From NCBI RefSeq assembly GCF_000002985.6, contig NC_003280.10, forward strand, positions 10,350,501 to 10,414,500: a DNA stretch of 64,000 bases. Reading direction: 5' to 3'. Shown in pieces: positions 24,561-34,852 of this stretch; within the stretch, counting starts at the first letter, position 1, and every line of letters starts with the position of its first letter. Made by a program: the position numbers and the translations under genes. The notes beneath the pieces were generated by a model that saw only the letters and a program-made list of their open reading frames with translations, made no database searches and was not told the DNA's origin. This DNA comes from Caenorhabditis elegans. Its lineage: Eukaryota; Nematoda; Chromadorea; Rhabditida; Rhabditidae.

Positions 24561-25460
24561 CACACCTTGAAGGAGCTATCAAATGTTTAAGATGGAGAAA
24601 GAGGGATAGAAATTGTATACATTAAGAGGATAATTAGTTTTTGGATTATATTTCAGAAATTAGGGATTTATTATGAAAGAGTTATTCTAATTAGCTAGTT
24701 TTCCAAATTTACTTGAAATTTGAGATTAGCAAATGCACTTCTAGAAAATTAATTTAAAATTAACAATTTATTCAAAATAATAAAATTTCTTTTTTCAGCA
24801 ACCATAGGCGAATGTGGATTTGAGAATCTTGAAAAAAAATTGGGAAGTAGACTGCCTGATTGTGCTCCCAGCGGGCTCTTATTCCTGACCAAAGAGAAGC
24901 CATAGCTAACTACTGTAGAAGCTTAATATTAGTATTGGTAGCCTTACGAGCAACTTGAAAATTAGTTTCGCAGCATTTATGTTTGTTTCCTATGTTCTTT
25001 AAAAAAATTTATATAACTTCCAAAATAGAACAGTAAAATTTCTATGCTAATAGGGAACACGGCTTAGAACAAGCTTGTTTAGCAAAATTTTACCAACTGA
25101 TGAATTTCTCCAACAGGAAATCAAAAATGCTTTTCAGAAAACTAAGCGTAATGGTTAATCAAATTTAGATCAGTTACAGTAAATTGTTATACTCAGAGCT
25201 TGCTCAGCTTTTAGCATATGAAATGCTCAATATTGATGCAGCGCGGAAAAACAAGTTTTCCTTCGCCAAGACTTCCGATTAATATTAGTATCTTCTGGCT
25301 CTATATCCAAGGAATTATCTTCTTCTTCGGCTGCTACTGCTGTCGTTGATGCCCACCACTTTCAATAACGTGTTAATAACACTAATAATCATACTAATCA
25401 TAAATATAATATCATAATATACATGCCGCGAATAGACGATTAGAGACGCTCAGAGACCAT

Positions 25461-25848
25461 ATGAGAATTGAGAGATTTTCAGCGGATTATATCCCGTCAC
25501 TGGATTTTGTACCTGCAGTTATGGAGCACCACAATAATTTTTATGGAATTGGAGAAGAAGAAGATTATGAAAGCAGAACTAAGAAGCACTCAAGGATTCG
25601 AAGAAGATTGCTCAAAATAGAAAGCTGGTACCACCCTTTTAAAGTAATTGGGAAAGCGTGTTCGTAACGAGGTCCTGGATAAAATTGAGTCCGTTGGATT
25701 CTTACAGGGCCTGTACGAATTTTTTAGTGATAACTCACAAAACAAATTCTCAACTTCAGGTGTACCAAGTATTGTGGAGCAGTATCCTAATGCGTTTTCA
25801 TTTGCACTTTTTGTTCCGAGAAAGCCGGGTATACCTCAAACTGTGTAA
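25461..25848 (+). pseudogene. coding-like fragment with a frame change
   Basis: A frame from 25461 reads a plausible soluble protein (DYIPSLDFVPAVMEHHNNFY, then GIGEEEDYESRTKKHSRIRR, ending KIESWYHPFKVIGK). At about 25655 the coding-like character moves to another frame (RVRNEVLDKIESVGFLQGLY, ending PRKPGIPQTV and a stop at 25848). No good intron explains the shift. I do not recognise the family. It may be a decayed gene or a transposon remnant, or chance. Confidence 0.25.
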
Positions 25849-28800
25849 ATTGGTTATATTGGCTATGAAGTTCAAAAATATGTATTTAGTTATCGCCAGT
25901 TGGCTTGGAACTTGGAAATTTCATTTTAACAATAATTTACTCAAAGGATATCATATATGTACCTTAAAATTATCAAAATTTGCAACATAAATAGAGATAG
26001 AAACAAGGATTTTTGAAAGATCATTTTTGCCAATTTTTCAGTTCAAATAATCATGAAATTGGAAATTTCCACACATTCCAGCTAAAAGCAAGTTATCTCT
26101 TCGTAGAATAGATTCACTACTATAAAAATTGAACACACCGAATTAAATATAAAAATTTAAGCTCTTCAAGTATTAAAGAGCTACTTAGTATTTTTGTCAG
26201 AAGAGTGGGAAAAAGAAGCTGCTGCACATTTTCAGTCAATAGAGATAAATAAGTGGTTAATAACATAATATCGTTGAATAGACTTGTCATAGATTGGTGG
26301 TAGTCACAAGATGGGCGGAGAGTGGTTGAGTGTGGAGATAAAGATAATTTGAAGACTGAGATTGATGTCAAAAGAGAGCTCTTCTGTGTACATATGATGT
26401 CAATTGGAATATGGAAAATTACTTCTATGGAGCTACAGATTTTGAGTCATGAAACCATCTGCAATATGAACTCTCCAAACCCAGGGTTGCGTTGTAATCG
26501 GCAACTGTAGAATTCGCGAAAAATGAAAATACAATTCAATTAACGGAATAATTTTGGAAATTTTCAATCCTGACAATATCTAAAATTCAATAAACTTTAG
26601 TGTCCCGACATGTTCTGAGTTAAAAACTGTGCTCACTGATATTTAAGACACTTCCAGTGTAGAAATTAACTTTTTTTTTCAGGTCTAACATAAATTTGCA
26701 TAATTTTGAAATCTATGATATATTTTTGTCAGGTCTGACATACGGCACTTTTAGAAATTATTGGTAATTTAAAATGTTTTCCAAATTCAAAAAATCGTCT
26801 CCTGACAAAGTTTTCCAAAATTTGCAAACCTACCAAAAATCCTTTTCTGTAAAATTTTATGTGGAATTAAAATGTTTTCAAAATTTTCATTATTTCGGCA
26901 ATCGGAGGTAACTTCTTGTATACAGTTGGCAATTCGTTTAAAAAATTTAATATGCACCATAGGCTTATGAGTTGCTGATAGATTGTATCCACTTTGTTGA
27001 ATCCTCTGAAATTTTATGCTTTTAAAATGGCTTGAAACATTCTCTTCTCGGCTGCTAAAATTAAAAACGGCAGTTTAAATATTGTTACAACTCGTTAAAA
27101 AGAACTAACCTAGTAAGATTATTTTCATAGATTATCTATTTTTATACTCCATCTCATTTTCCAAACCAATGATAAATAAGGACTAATTGTAAATTGAGTG
27201 TCCAGTTTTAATTGCCAAATCTATGTGCATATTTCTAAATATCCGAAACTGTAATGTTGTATGCTTCAATTCAATTAAGTATGTTTTCCAAGTTTCGACA
27301 GGTTTTCCATTTTTGTTTTCCAGTGCCACCAAACGAATATTGTACGTTTTCTTGCTCCTGCAGGATCCTCAAATTCCCAAGCATAAATTTTTTGAAATGC
27401 TATCAATAAATTGAAACAGAAACCGTTAAAAATACGAAAGTGCCGAATTTCCAAAAACCCCCGGTGAAACCGTCAAAATTACGAACAAAATGTGTAAAAA
27501 TTGGCGGAGCGGCGCCTCTGGCGGCAGCGCTCGTCTTACAAATTGATGGCATCAGGTAGACGACGAAAAGTGTGTGTGAGATGAAGAGACACAGACAATC
27601 GAAATGCCTGGTGCCACCACTTCTCTTTCTTCTTTCTTTTTTTCATTTTTCTTTCTTTTTTGTGTCATGTCCTTGATGAAGGCGATGGGTTATTGAATAC
27701 GTCGGTAATACTTGTGCCGTAGAAGATTCTGTAGAAGTTTTGAGCATTTCCAGAAAAATAAATCGGAGAATGAGGAACTGGAAAAGAAGTCTGAAAAATA
27801 TTTTTTCTAATTTTTTGAGCCTCGATTTAGATCAAAATATATGTCAAGAGTCCCAAGGACTACTCCAGGTTAGAAGATTTCTCGGCAAGAACACCTGAAA
27901 ATCCAAATAAATGTTGATCGACCATCGAATGATGCTCTCTGAAAAGTCACCGAATGATATTTTTTATGTTCTATGTTGTACACATCTAAAATTGAGCATG
28001 TCAGACGCACAACTTTTAATCATACATTGGAATTTTGCATAAAAAATACTCGAAATTTGTATTTTCAAAAATAGGCTGATCTCCCTGTTCGAATCCCCTC
28101 TAAAATTAGAACTGCAAGACTAATCAGCGATTTGCTCCGTTCCTTTTTGAACCAATCAGATCAGGTGTGCCTCATTTTCCAAAACCCACTTTTAATGAAA
28201 AACCCTTCGTTAAACGGCAAATTTAGATCTAACTTTCCACCAGTCAAAATTAATTTTCATTTAGAAATCTTTCCATGTAAAACGAGAGGACAAATTACGT
28301 TGCTGTGAGACTTTCCAATCCGACAAGACAGAAAGGTATGAAAAATGAGAAATTGAACCTCACTAGCATTTTTCGAAAATTGAAATGTGTCAGAGAGGAG
28401 ATGTTTGGCGCAATTGTAACAATGTTTGTCCCCTTTTTAGTATTCTCGTGTGCCTCATATCGCTCCACAAAAAGTTTTTTTTTTGTCGCGGCCTCCCCCC
28501 GGTGTCCACCTTCATGGACACCAACGGATAGATATTATGAATCGAAAGGGGAGTGTGAGCATCAAAACATGAAGGCGTCGGGAAGGCTCCGTTATTTCAT
28601 AATGTTGCTTATTGTGAGTCTGCCAAACCGGACTAAACCACACTTCGTCGATAAAATGAATTCCAGAAGTATGTACAGTATAAAACTTGAATTGTTTGAA
28701 ATATGCACATTTCAAATAATTATAATTTTTGTACTACAAAAGGTAACATATATTTCATAAAACAAAGCTATTGTAAAAAGTTCACATTTATAAAAATGTA

Positions 28801-29591
28801 GCAAAAAATTTCGAGTCGAGAAAAACTTGAAATTGTTTCACCGCAAATTAACAGTAGTACCACAAATCTATATATTTTCTTAAGGTAAAGCATGGCTTTT
28901 TACAATGCTTAACGTCTAGATGACAAAAGTTTTCAGTTCATGTCTCAAATTCAAGACTTCTCATTCAGTTATAATATTTAATTAGGTTTTAATTATTCGC
29001 GTTTGAACATTCTAGAGATTGGAACTTGCAGATGGCTATGTTTGAAAACTGCTTGAAATTTTCAGAAAATCTAGAAACTTTCAGTATGAACTTATAATAT
29101 CCCGACAGATGATGTTTCACTAATTGAACACCTCCCCCTCATCATCTCCCTTATCCACCATTCTTCGAAAAGGGTTTTGGCGTCGTCGAGAGCACACGTA
29201 GAGCTCTCCTCCTCTTCTTCCTGCTTCTTCTCTTCTTTTTCTTTTTTCATCGCGCGTCCCCGGCTCCGTGTGCTCGGCGCCGTGGCTCACCACACACCAA
29301 CACACGCATGTGCAGAGACACCCAATACAACGCCAAAGAGAGACAGCCTCACTCACCTCTTCTTTTTCTATTTTTTCTTCTCTTTTCCCAGTGACGACGA
29401 CCACGTCTTCTACTTCAAACTTCCACCCACACAAGCCCACCCCAGTCACCGCACTTCATCATTATACTTGAGTTTTGAAGTTTGACATCTGAAATTTTCC
29501 ATATAAGGTAGGCAATTTGAAATTCTCAGAATGAGAATTTAGTCATGATCTTGAAATTTCAGAATTCATGAGATGGCACTAACAAATTTGC

Positions 29592-29814
29592 TCACCGTTC
29601 CCTATTAGACTTGTACCCTCACTACTTTACTTTGACGGTATATATCTCTGTTGTCTTAAGTTTTATAAAAAACTTTCAACAATGAAAATATAGAGAAATA
29701 CTTTACACGTATTTTGTCAGTTTAATTTTTTTTAAAATAAAATTTAAGACGGCCAAGATATAAACTGTCAAAGTAAAAAAAGGAGGATGCAATTCTAATA
29801 GGAAAAATACGGTA
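29592..29814. mobile_element. small foldback MITE
   Basis: The left arm (CCCTATTAGACTTG ... CTTTGACGGTATATATCT ... GTCTTAA) is matched inverted by the right arm (TTAAGACGGCCAAGATATAAAC ... CTAATAGGAAAAATACGGTA, shown in parts). There is no open frame. The end ATACGGTA is shared with other foldback elements in the window (58917-59314 and near 51567). Confidence 0.65.
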
Positions 29815-30090
29815 TTATTTTATACACCTAGGCTTCTTATCTCATGAAATCATTAGGACTAGAAATTGGACTAACCTTACTAGGGAATGGTGTTACCCCT
29901 GCAATCGCTAGGAGGACAAAACAAAGTGAAAATGGAAGATCAGATCTATGGCTACAAGAATCAGTTTTTGGAATCTGCTTAACTCGGTCCCAAAGCTGAA
30001 ATTTTTGGCCTTAAAAATTAGTGCTTTTTTTGCTCAAAATGCCGTTTTTCGTGTGTAGAAGTGGCTACATAAAAGTTTGGCACTGCAGCC

Positions 30091-30163
30091 GCCGTTCGAA
30101 TGGCCGATTGGTGAACTCTCGTGCTCATTAATCTAAAGGTCACGGGTTCGTTCCCCACTAGGT
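30091..30163 (+). repeat. tRNA-like sequence, left arm
   Basis: An A-box (TGGCCGATTGG, 30101-30111) and a B-box-like sequence (GGTTCGTTCCC, 30145-30155) are spaced as in a tRNA, with TTAATCTAAAGGTCACGGG between, reminiscent of the anticodon-variable-T region of tRNAs such as tRNA-Asn. The acceptor and T stems do not pair well, so this is not a functional tRNA. It may still act as a pol III promoter. Confidence 0.5.
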
Positions 30164-31167
30164 ATTAATTTTTTTTTTGAATTTTTCCTCTAGCATGAAA
30201 TATGCACAAAAACACGGTTTCTTCCGTTTTTGGGTAACTTCGGAATAAATTTTTTGGTTCCTGGGAATCATAAAAGTAATTTGGAAACTTTTTGGAAGTT
30301 TTCTTTTTTTGATAAATTTTCACTTTTCTCCCACCTGTCCCACCCTTTTCTCCCACCTGATGTATGCACATTTTTTTCTTCAAAAATAATTTTTCAAAAT
30401 TTTTTCAAAAAGTGTTTGGTTTGAAAGAGCAGCATTAGTTTGGATATTTCTACGATTTTGGAGGATCAAATGTCATTTTTAGGAGAAAACCACTGTTGTT
30501 TTATCTAGAGTTTTTCACGACAAGGACCTACTTTCAAAGACTTCCAGCTCCGTTGACGAGTAAAATAAAAAAAAGTTGTCAACTGCAAAGTTATTTTAAA
30601 AGTACCAATAAACAAATTCTGCTAAATTTTATGGGTAGACGGAAATAGCTAATCGAAGTGAAGCTTTAACTTACTTAATTACTAATGTCCATATCTCTCT
30701 ACCCATAAAATTTAGCAGAGTAACTTCAACTGACAATTTGTTTATTGGTACTTTTAAAATAACTTTGCAGTTGACAACTTTTTTTTATTTTACTCTTCAA
30801 CGGAGCTGGAAGTCTTTGAAAGTAGGTCCTTTTCGTGAAAAACTCTAGATAAAACAACAGTGGTTTTCTCCTAAAAATGACATTTGATCCTCCAAAATCG
30901 TAGAAATATCCAAACTAATGCTGCTCTTTCAAACCAAACACTTTTTGAAAAAACTTTGAAAAATTATTTTTGAAGAAAAAAATGTGCATACATCAGGTGG
31001 GAGAAAAGTGAAAATTTATCAAAAAAAGAAAACTTCCAAAAAGTTTCCAAATTACTTTTATGATTCCCAGGAACCAAAAAATTTATTCCGAAGTTACCCA
31101 AAAACGGAAGAAACCGTGTTTTTGTGCATATTTCATGCTAGAGGAAAAATTCAAAAAAAAAATTAAT

Positions 31168-31240
31168 ACCTAGTGGGGAACGAACCCGTGACCTTTAGAT
31201 TAATGAGCACGAGAGTTCACCAATCGGCCATTCGAACGGC
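31168..31240 (-). repeat. tRNA-like sequence, right arm
   Basis: Inverted copy of the left-arm tRNA-like segment. The complement of the A-box is CCAATCGGCCA at 31220-31230 and that of the B-box region is GGGAACGAACC near 31176-31186. The two copies point toward the centre of the element, so both putative pol III promoters would transcribe inward. Confidence 0.5.
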
Positions 31241-31451
31241 GGCGGCAGTGCCAAACTTTTATGTAGCCACTTCTACACACGAAAAACGGCATTTTGAGCA
31301 AAAAAAGCACTAATTTTTAAGGCCAAAAATTTCAGCTTTGGGACCGAGTTAAGCAGATTCCAAAAACTGATTCTTGTAGCCATAGATCTGATCTTCCATT
31401 TTCACTTTGTTTTGTCCTCCTAGCGATTGCAGGGGTAACACCATTCCCTAG

Positions 31452-34400
31452 TTAGCTAATTGTAAGTATTGAGCACCGAGTTATATATGTCTGAATCCGG
31501 GCTCTTCCAGCATATGTTTGGTACGATGTTATGCTCTTAATTTCTACTGAGTGCCAAGTTCTAGATTTTCCAGTTTAAAATCCCTAGACTTTTCATATTT
31601 TGTTGTTTGTTGCTTTTTTAAAGAACTTAGCTCTGAAGGGCCCTGTCTTTCTGTTCTCCTGAAATTTTCATTAAATTTAATATATTTTTCCATTGGTTTC
31701 CATCTCGTCCACATAGTGTTGTGGGTTGTTGGGTGTCGCCAAAAAGATTTCCTACGGCGGCGGTGACGAGGTCTTCGTCCACTGTGTCTCCCTGTGTGAA
31801 AGAGTGTGCGGGAAAGGCTCCCGCACACACACAAAAGTTCAATAAGATAGTACATCGATCATGGAGAGCGTAGAGATATAGGGGGACACCCGCGCCCTCT
31901 TTCCCCCACACTACCCGTCGCCACTCTTCTTTTCCATTCCCCCACTTCCCCACCGCCCTATTGCATTGTCACTGTCTGGATGAATCTCTTTGATTTGTAC
32001 ACTATTTCGTCTATTTCGTTCGCCAGGAGGTTCTTGTCTTTTTCTACTTCTCTTTCTCTGTCTGTCTAACCATGGGGGCACTGTTGTGTCATAACACAAA
32101 CACAGAGACAGTATGGTGTCGGGTCGGGCGCGTCCCCCCGTTTTCCCCCCATGTCCCTCCACTTTTCTCCATTCCTTTCGTTATATTGTTCGATTTTTCA
32201 TATTTTATGAGTTTCTTATTGAACGATTGCAACGTTCTCTTTTAGCTACAGTAACCCCTCGGGACCTTTTTTCCAAATTTCCTTTCAATGTCAGTGGATT
32301 ATGTTCCAAATATAATTTTATGTTAGTTATATCCATAGTGCCTCAAAAAATATCAGAGCTTCAGAAAACCCTCTCCTCTCATCCAATCTATCCATTCTAA
32401 CCAATTATTCCCCCTTCCAATTCTTATAAGACCATACAAACCTTTCAAGAAGCTTCAATGTGTATGTTTGTCTATAATCGTATAAGCTTCATCTTGTGCT
32501 CCATGTCCTCTCATTCCTCCTTATCTACTCATTGGCAATGAATCTATTTAGTTTTATTTGAGTGTGTGTGTCTCGGACCAAAAAATGAGTGAGCCCTCTA
32601 TGAAGAAGACGTGAAACAAAAATATGTGAAGGGTAAGGAGCGGCGGGTGGTGGGTAAAGTGTGGGAATATGGGAGGTGGAGAGGATTTGAGACAAATTTT
32701 GAGCTAATATGGTAAAGTGGGAACGTGTGTTGGATAAACTTTTTTTCAAATTGAAAATGGTTTGTAGATCTAGAAGCCAGGAAGCCACTGTCGGTAGGGC
32801 GTACAGGCCGGTGAGAGGTGCCTGCTAACGCCTAGGCGGGTTAGAGTCTGAGATCTTTTGGCAAGTCTAGAAATCTGTTTATTTGATTCAAAAATTTATA
32901 TAGAAATCCAAATAGGAAAGTTCACAAAAATCCTTTCAGCTAGTTTATTATCGTACCAAATTGAACCGTTTTTCGACCTAAAAGTTGCTGAAAAAGGATC
33001 TCGGTAACTTTAGCCCTACATACCTTCAAATCCCTCATACCATCCCACTCGAAAATACGGAAAGAACTTACAAATTCTCCCTTTTCTTCCCCCACATTTC
33101 GCTCTCCAGTAGGTTTAATCGAATCACACCTGCGACAGCGCATGGCGCCGAATACACGACACCACGCTCCCCGCATAGTCCTACAAAAAAATTGTTGTAG
33201 ATGCTGTCTCTTTGTGGGGGATTTTTTTGTATTCTTTTTCTCTCCCTCTCTCCCTCTTCGAGATTCGCCAAATTGATTCTCGCGCCACTGGGGCAATAGC
33301 GGCGGCGGCAGCGGTAACAGCAATACAGACGGTCCTAACGCAATTTGTCATGTCTCTCATTTTTTGTGAGGAGAGTAACTGTAGTAGTAGTAGGTGGGTA
33401 ATTGGGCAATAGAAAACAGCAGCAAACTGAATGTTACAAAAACAGTTATTTGGTGGATTTTGTGACATGTAGGTGTGAGGACTGCTGCTGGAATTCAGAT
33501 ATATTCCAGGAGCTGACGTTTGCTCACTGACATGGAAGAAGTACTGGAGGATGGCAATATAATTAAAATTTGGAAATTCTGGAAATTCAAAAGAAAAACG
33601 TAGCAAATTTGATACTTTGGAATGTACATCTCAAAGCTAACCTAGGTAATAACTAGGTACCTAGGAAGATGTCATTTTCAGGACTCCTCAAAACTCCTGG
33701 AAGTGGAATCTACGAAAAACTTGTATTAAAACACTCATAATAGTGCAAAACACTCGAATATTGAAATTAAACACTTTCCAAAAATTGTCACATTTCTCAA
33801 TTTTTCAGTCAGTTTTGGTAAATTGCAAAAGTTTTTTGAGGCTTTAATTGGGTATTTGGCTACTTTATCATAAGAGTGATTTTGAATAAGTTCCCAACTG
33901 TCCCTACTTCAGTTTTGAGTTAATAAACATTTGCTGTAACTTGATAGCAGAAGCATTATTGAGCAAAACCATTAGACTTATGAAACGATAGTTTTTTTTT
34001 GTCGAATTTTCAAACATTTTAATTTGAAGAGCACTGTTTATTTTTTAATCTACAAAATGAAAGCCAACTCTTGAATCAGTTACCAAAAGCCTATATATAT
34101 ACATCCAGCTACAGGCTACAATTAGCCCCTATTGTTGCATTCAACCTCTAAAACACATAAAGTTCAGTTGTTTCACCACCCGAATTTCAGAATTCTTGGC
34201 CATAAAACTCTCGCCTCCACACCTTTCATGTGTCTCCCTAAAACGATGTTTACTTCCATTCTCCCCCCACCTCCATTTCGTTTCGCCTCTTCTTCCCATT
34301 TTCCCTTTGGCCTTCTACCTACTCCCGACGGGCGAAACTTCTCTGCATCTTCCCTATCTCTTCTCTCTTTCTCTCTCTGTTTCTATTTCTTTCTCTTTTT

Positions 34401-34852
34401 CTCCATTCACAACGTGGCGCGGATGGGTGTACAGGCCGGTGTATCAGATAGCGGCAAAAGATCGGAGGGCACTAGACACCACCACACGATATTTGCAAAG
34501 TGATGATGAAGATGATGAAGTCAATTCTCTCACTGGGTCTCGCGACGAAAAGACACCAAGTGGGCGTACGGGTCATAGTTACGTTATTATTGCAATTTGC
34601 AACAATTCGATTTCATTCAGCATACACCAAAATCACAATCTTTCTCTCATTTCTCGGTTTCCTCTATGTGATTTCTCTTGTCTCCCATGGTGTGGAGGTG
34701 TATAGACTTCTATATTGATTTCCCTATTACTCTTATCATTCCCCTTCTTCCCACCACGGGAACTTCAAATTGATTTCTCCTGTATTTTACTTCTTTTCAA
34801 ATTTTTTGGGTTTTGAAGATTGCATTTTGCAGAACCTGACACACACTCAAAA
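31452..34852. other. pyrimidine-rich upstream region of the zinc-finger gene
   Basis: About 3.4 kb with no convincing exon. The plus strand has many C/T-rich tracts (for example 31900-32160, 33225-33265, 34255-34400) and a GCGGCGGCGG patch near 33299. Frames of 100-140 codons exist on both strands but are low complexity and overlap each other. This is probably promoter and outron sequence for the gene beginning at 34853. Confidence 0.5.

Larger units (their letters stand above)
19083..29591. other. large intergenic region without convincing genes
   Basis: About 10.5 kb of AT-rich sequence. It is probably upstream regulatory sequence for the ceh-58 homeobox gene and perhaps for the zinc-finger gene farther right. 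Items seen: a palindromic tandem repeat at 19951-20040, a (GGT)n/(GAT)n run near 24331-24355, a 22-base G tract at 24539-24560, coding-like fragments at 25235-25850, and pyrimidine-rich sequence at 29200-29480. Open frames elsewhere have no splice context or coding-like composition. Confidence 0.5.
29880..31451. mobile_element. 1.57 kb foldback element, TTA target duplication
   Basis: The element begins CTAGGGAATGGTGTTACCCC and ends with the inverse, GGGGTAACACCATTCCCTAG. Both outer flanks read TTA (29877-29879 and 31452-31454), a 3 bp target duplication of the kind made by PIF/Harbinger transposases. The arms are about 760 bp each and nearly identical through a short spacer at about 30648-30700. 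Differences: the left arm has a 22-base duplication in the TTTTCTCCCACCTG region near 30330-30360, and the right arm has a short insertion near 30718-30733. No transposase frame is present, so it is non-autonomous. Each arm contains a tRNA-like segment. Transcription through it would give a very long hairpin RNA. Confidence 0.85.

Noticed and set aside
28086-28098. GTTCGAATCCCC, a B-box-like sequence suggesting a tRNA gene
   Set aside because: No A-box or foldable cloverleaf at the right distance on either strand.
28305-28760. 151-codon open frame on the plus strand
   Set aside because: Composition follows the local AT bias, no splice context, crosses a poly-T run, and an overlapping antisense frame is equally open.
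33181-33606. 141-codon minus-strand open frame
   Set aside because: Low-complexity translation of pyrimidine-rich sequence; other frames in the same place are also open.
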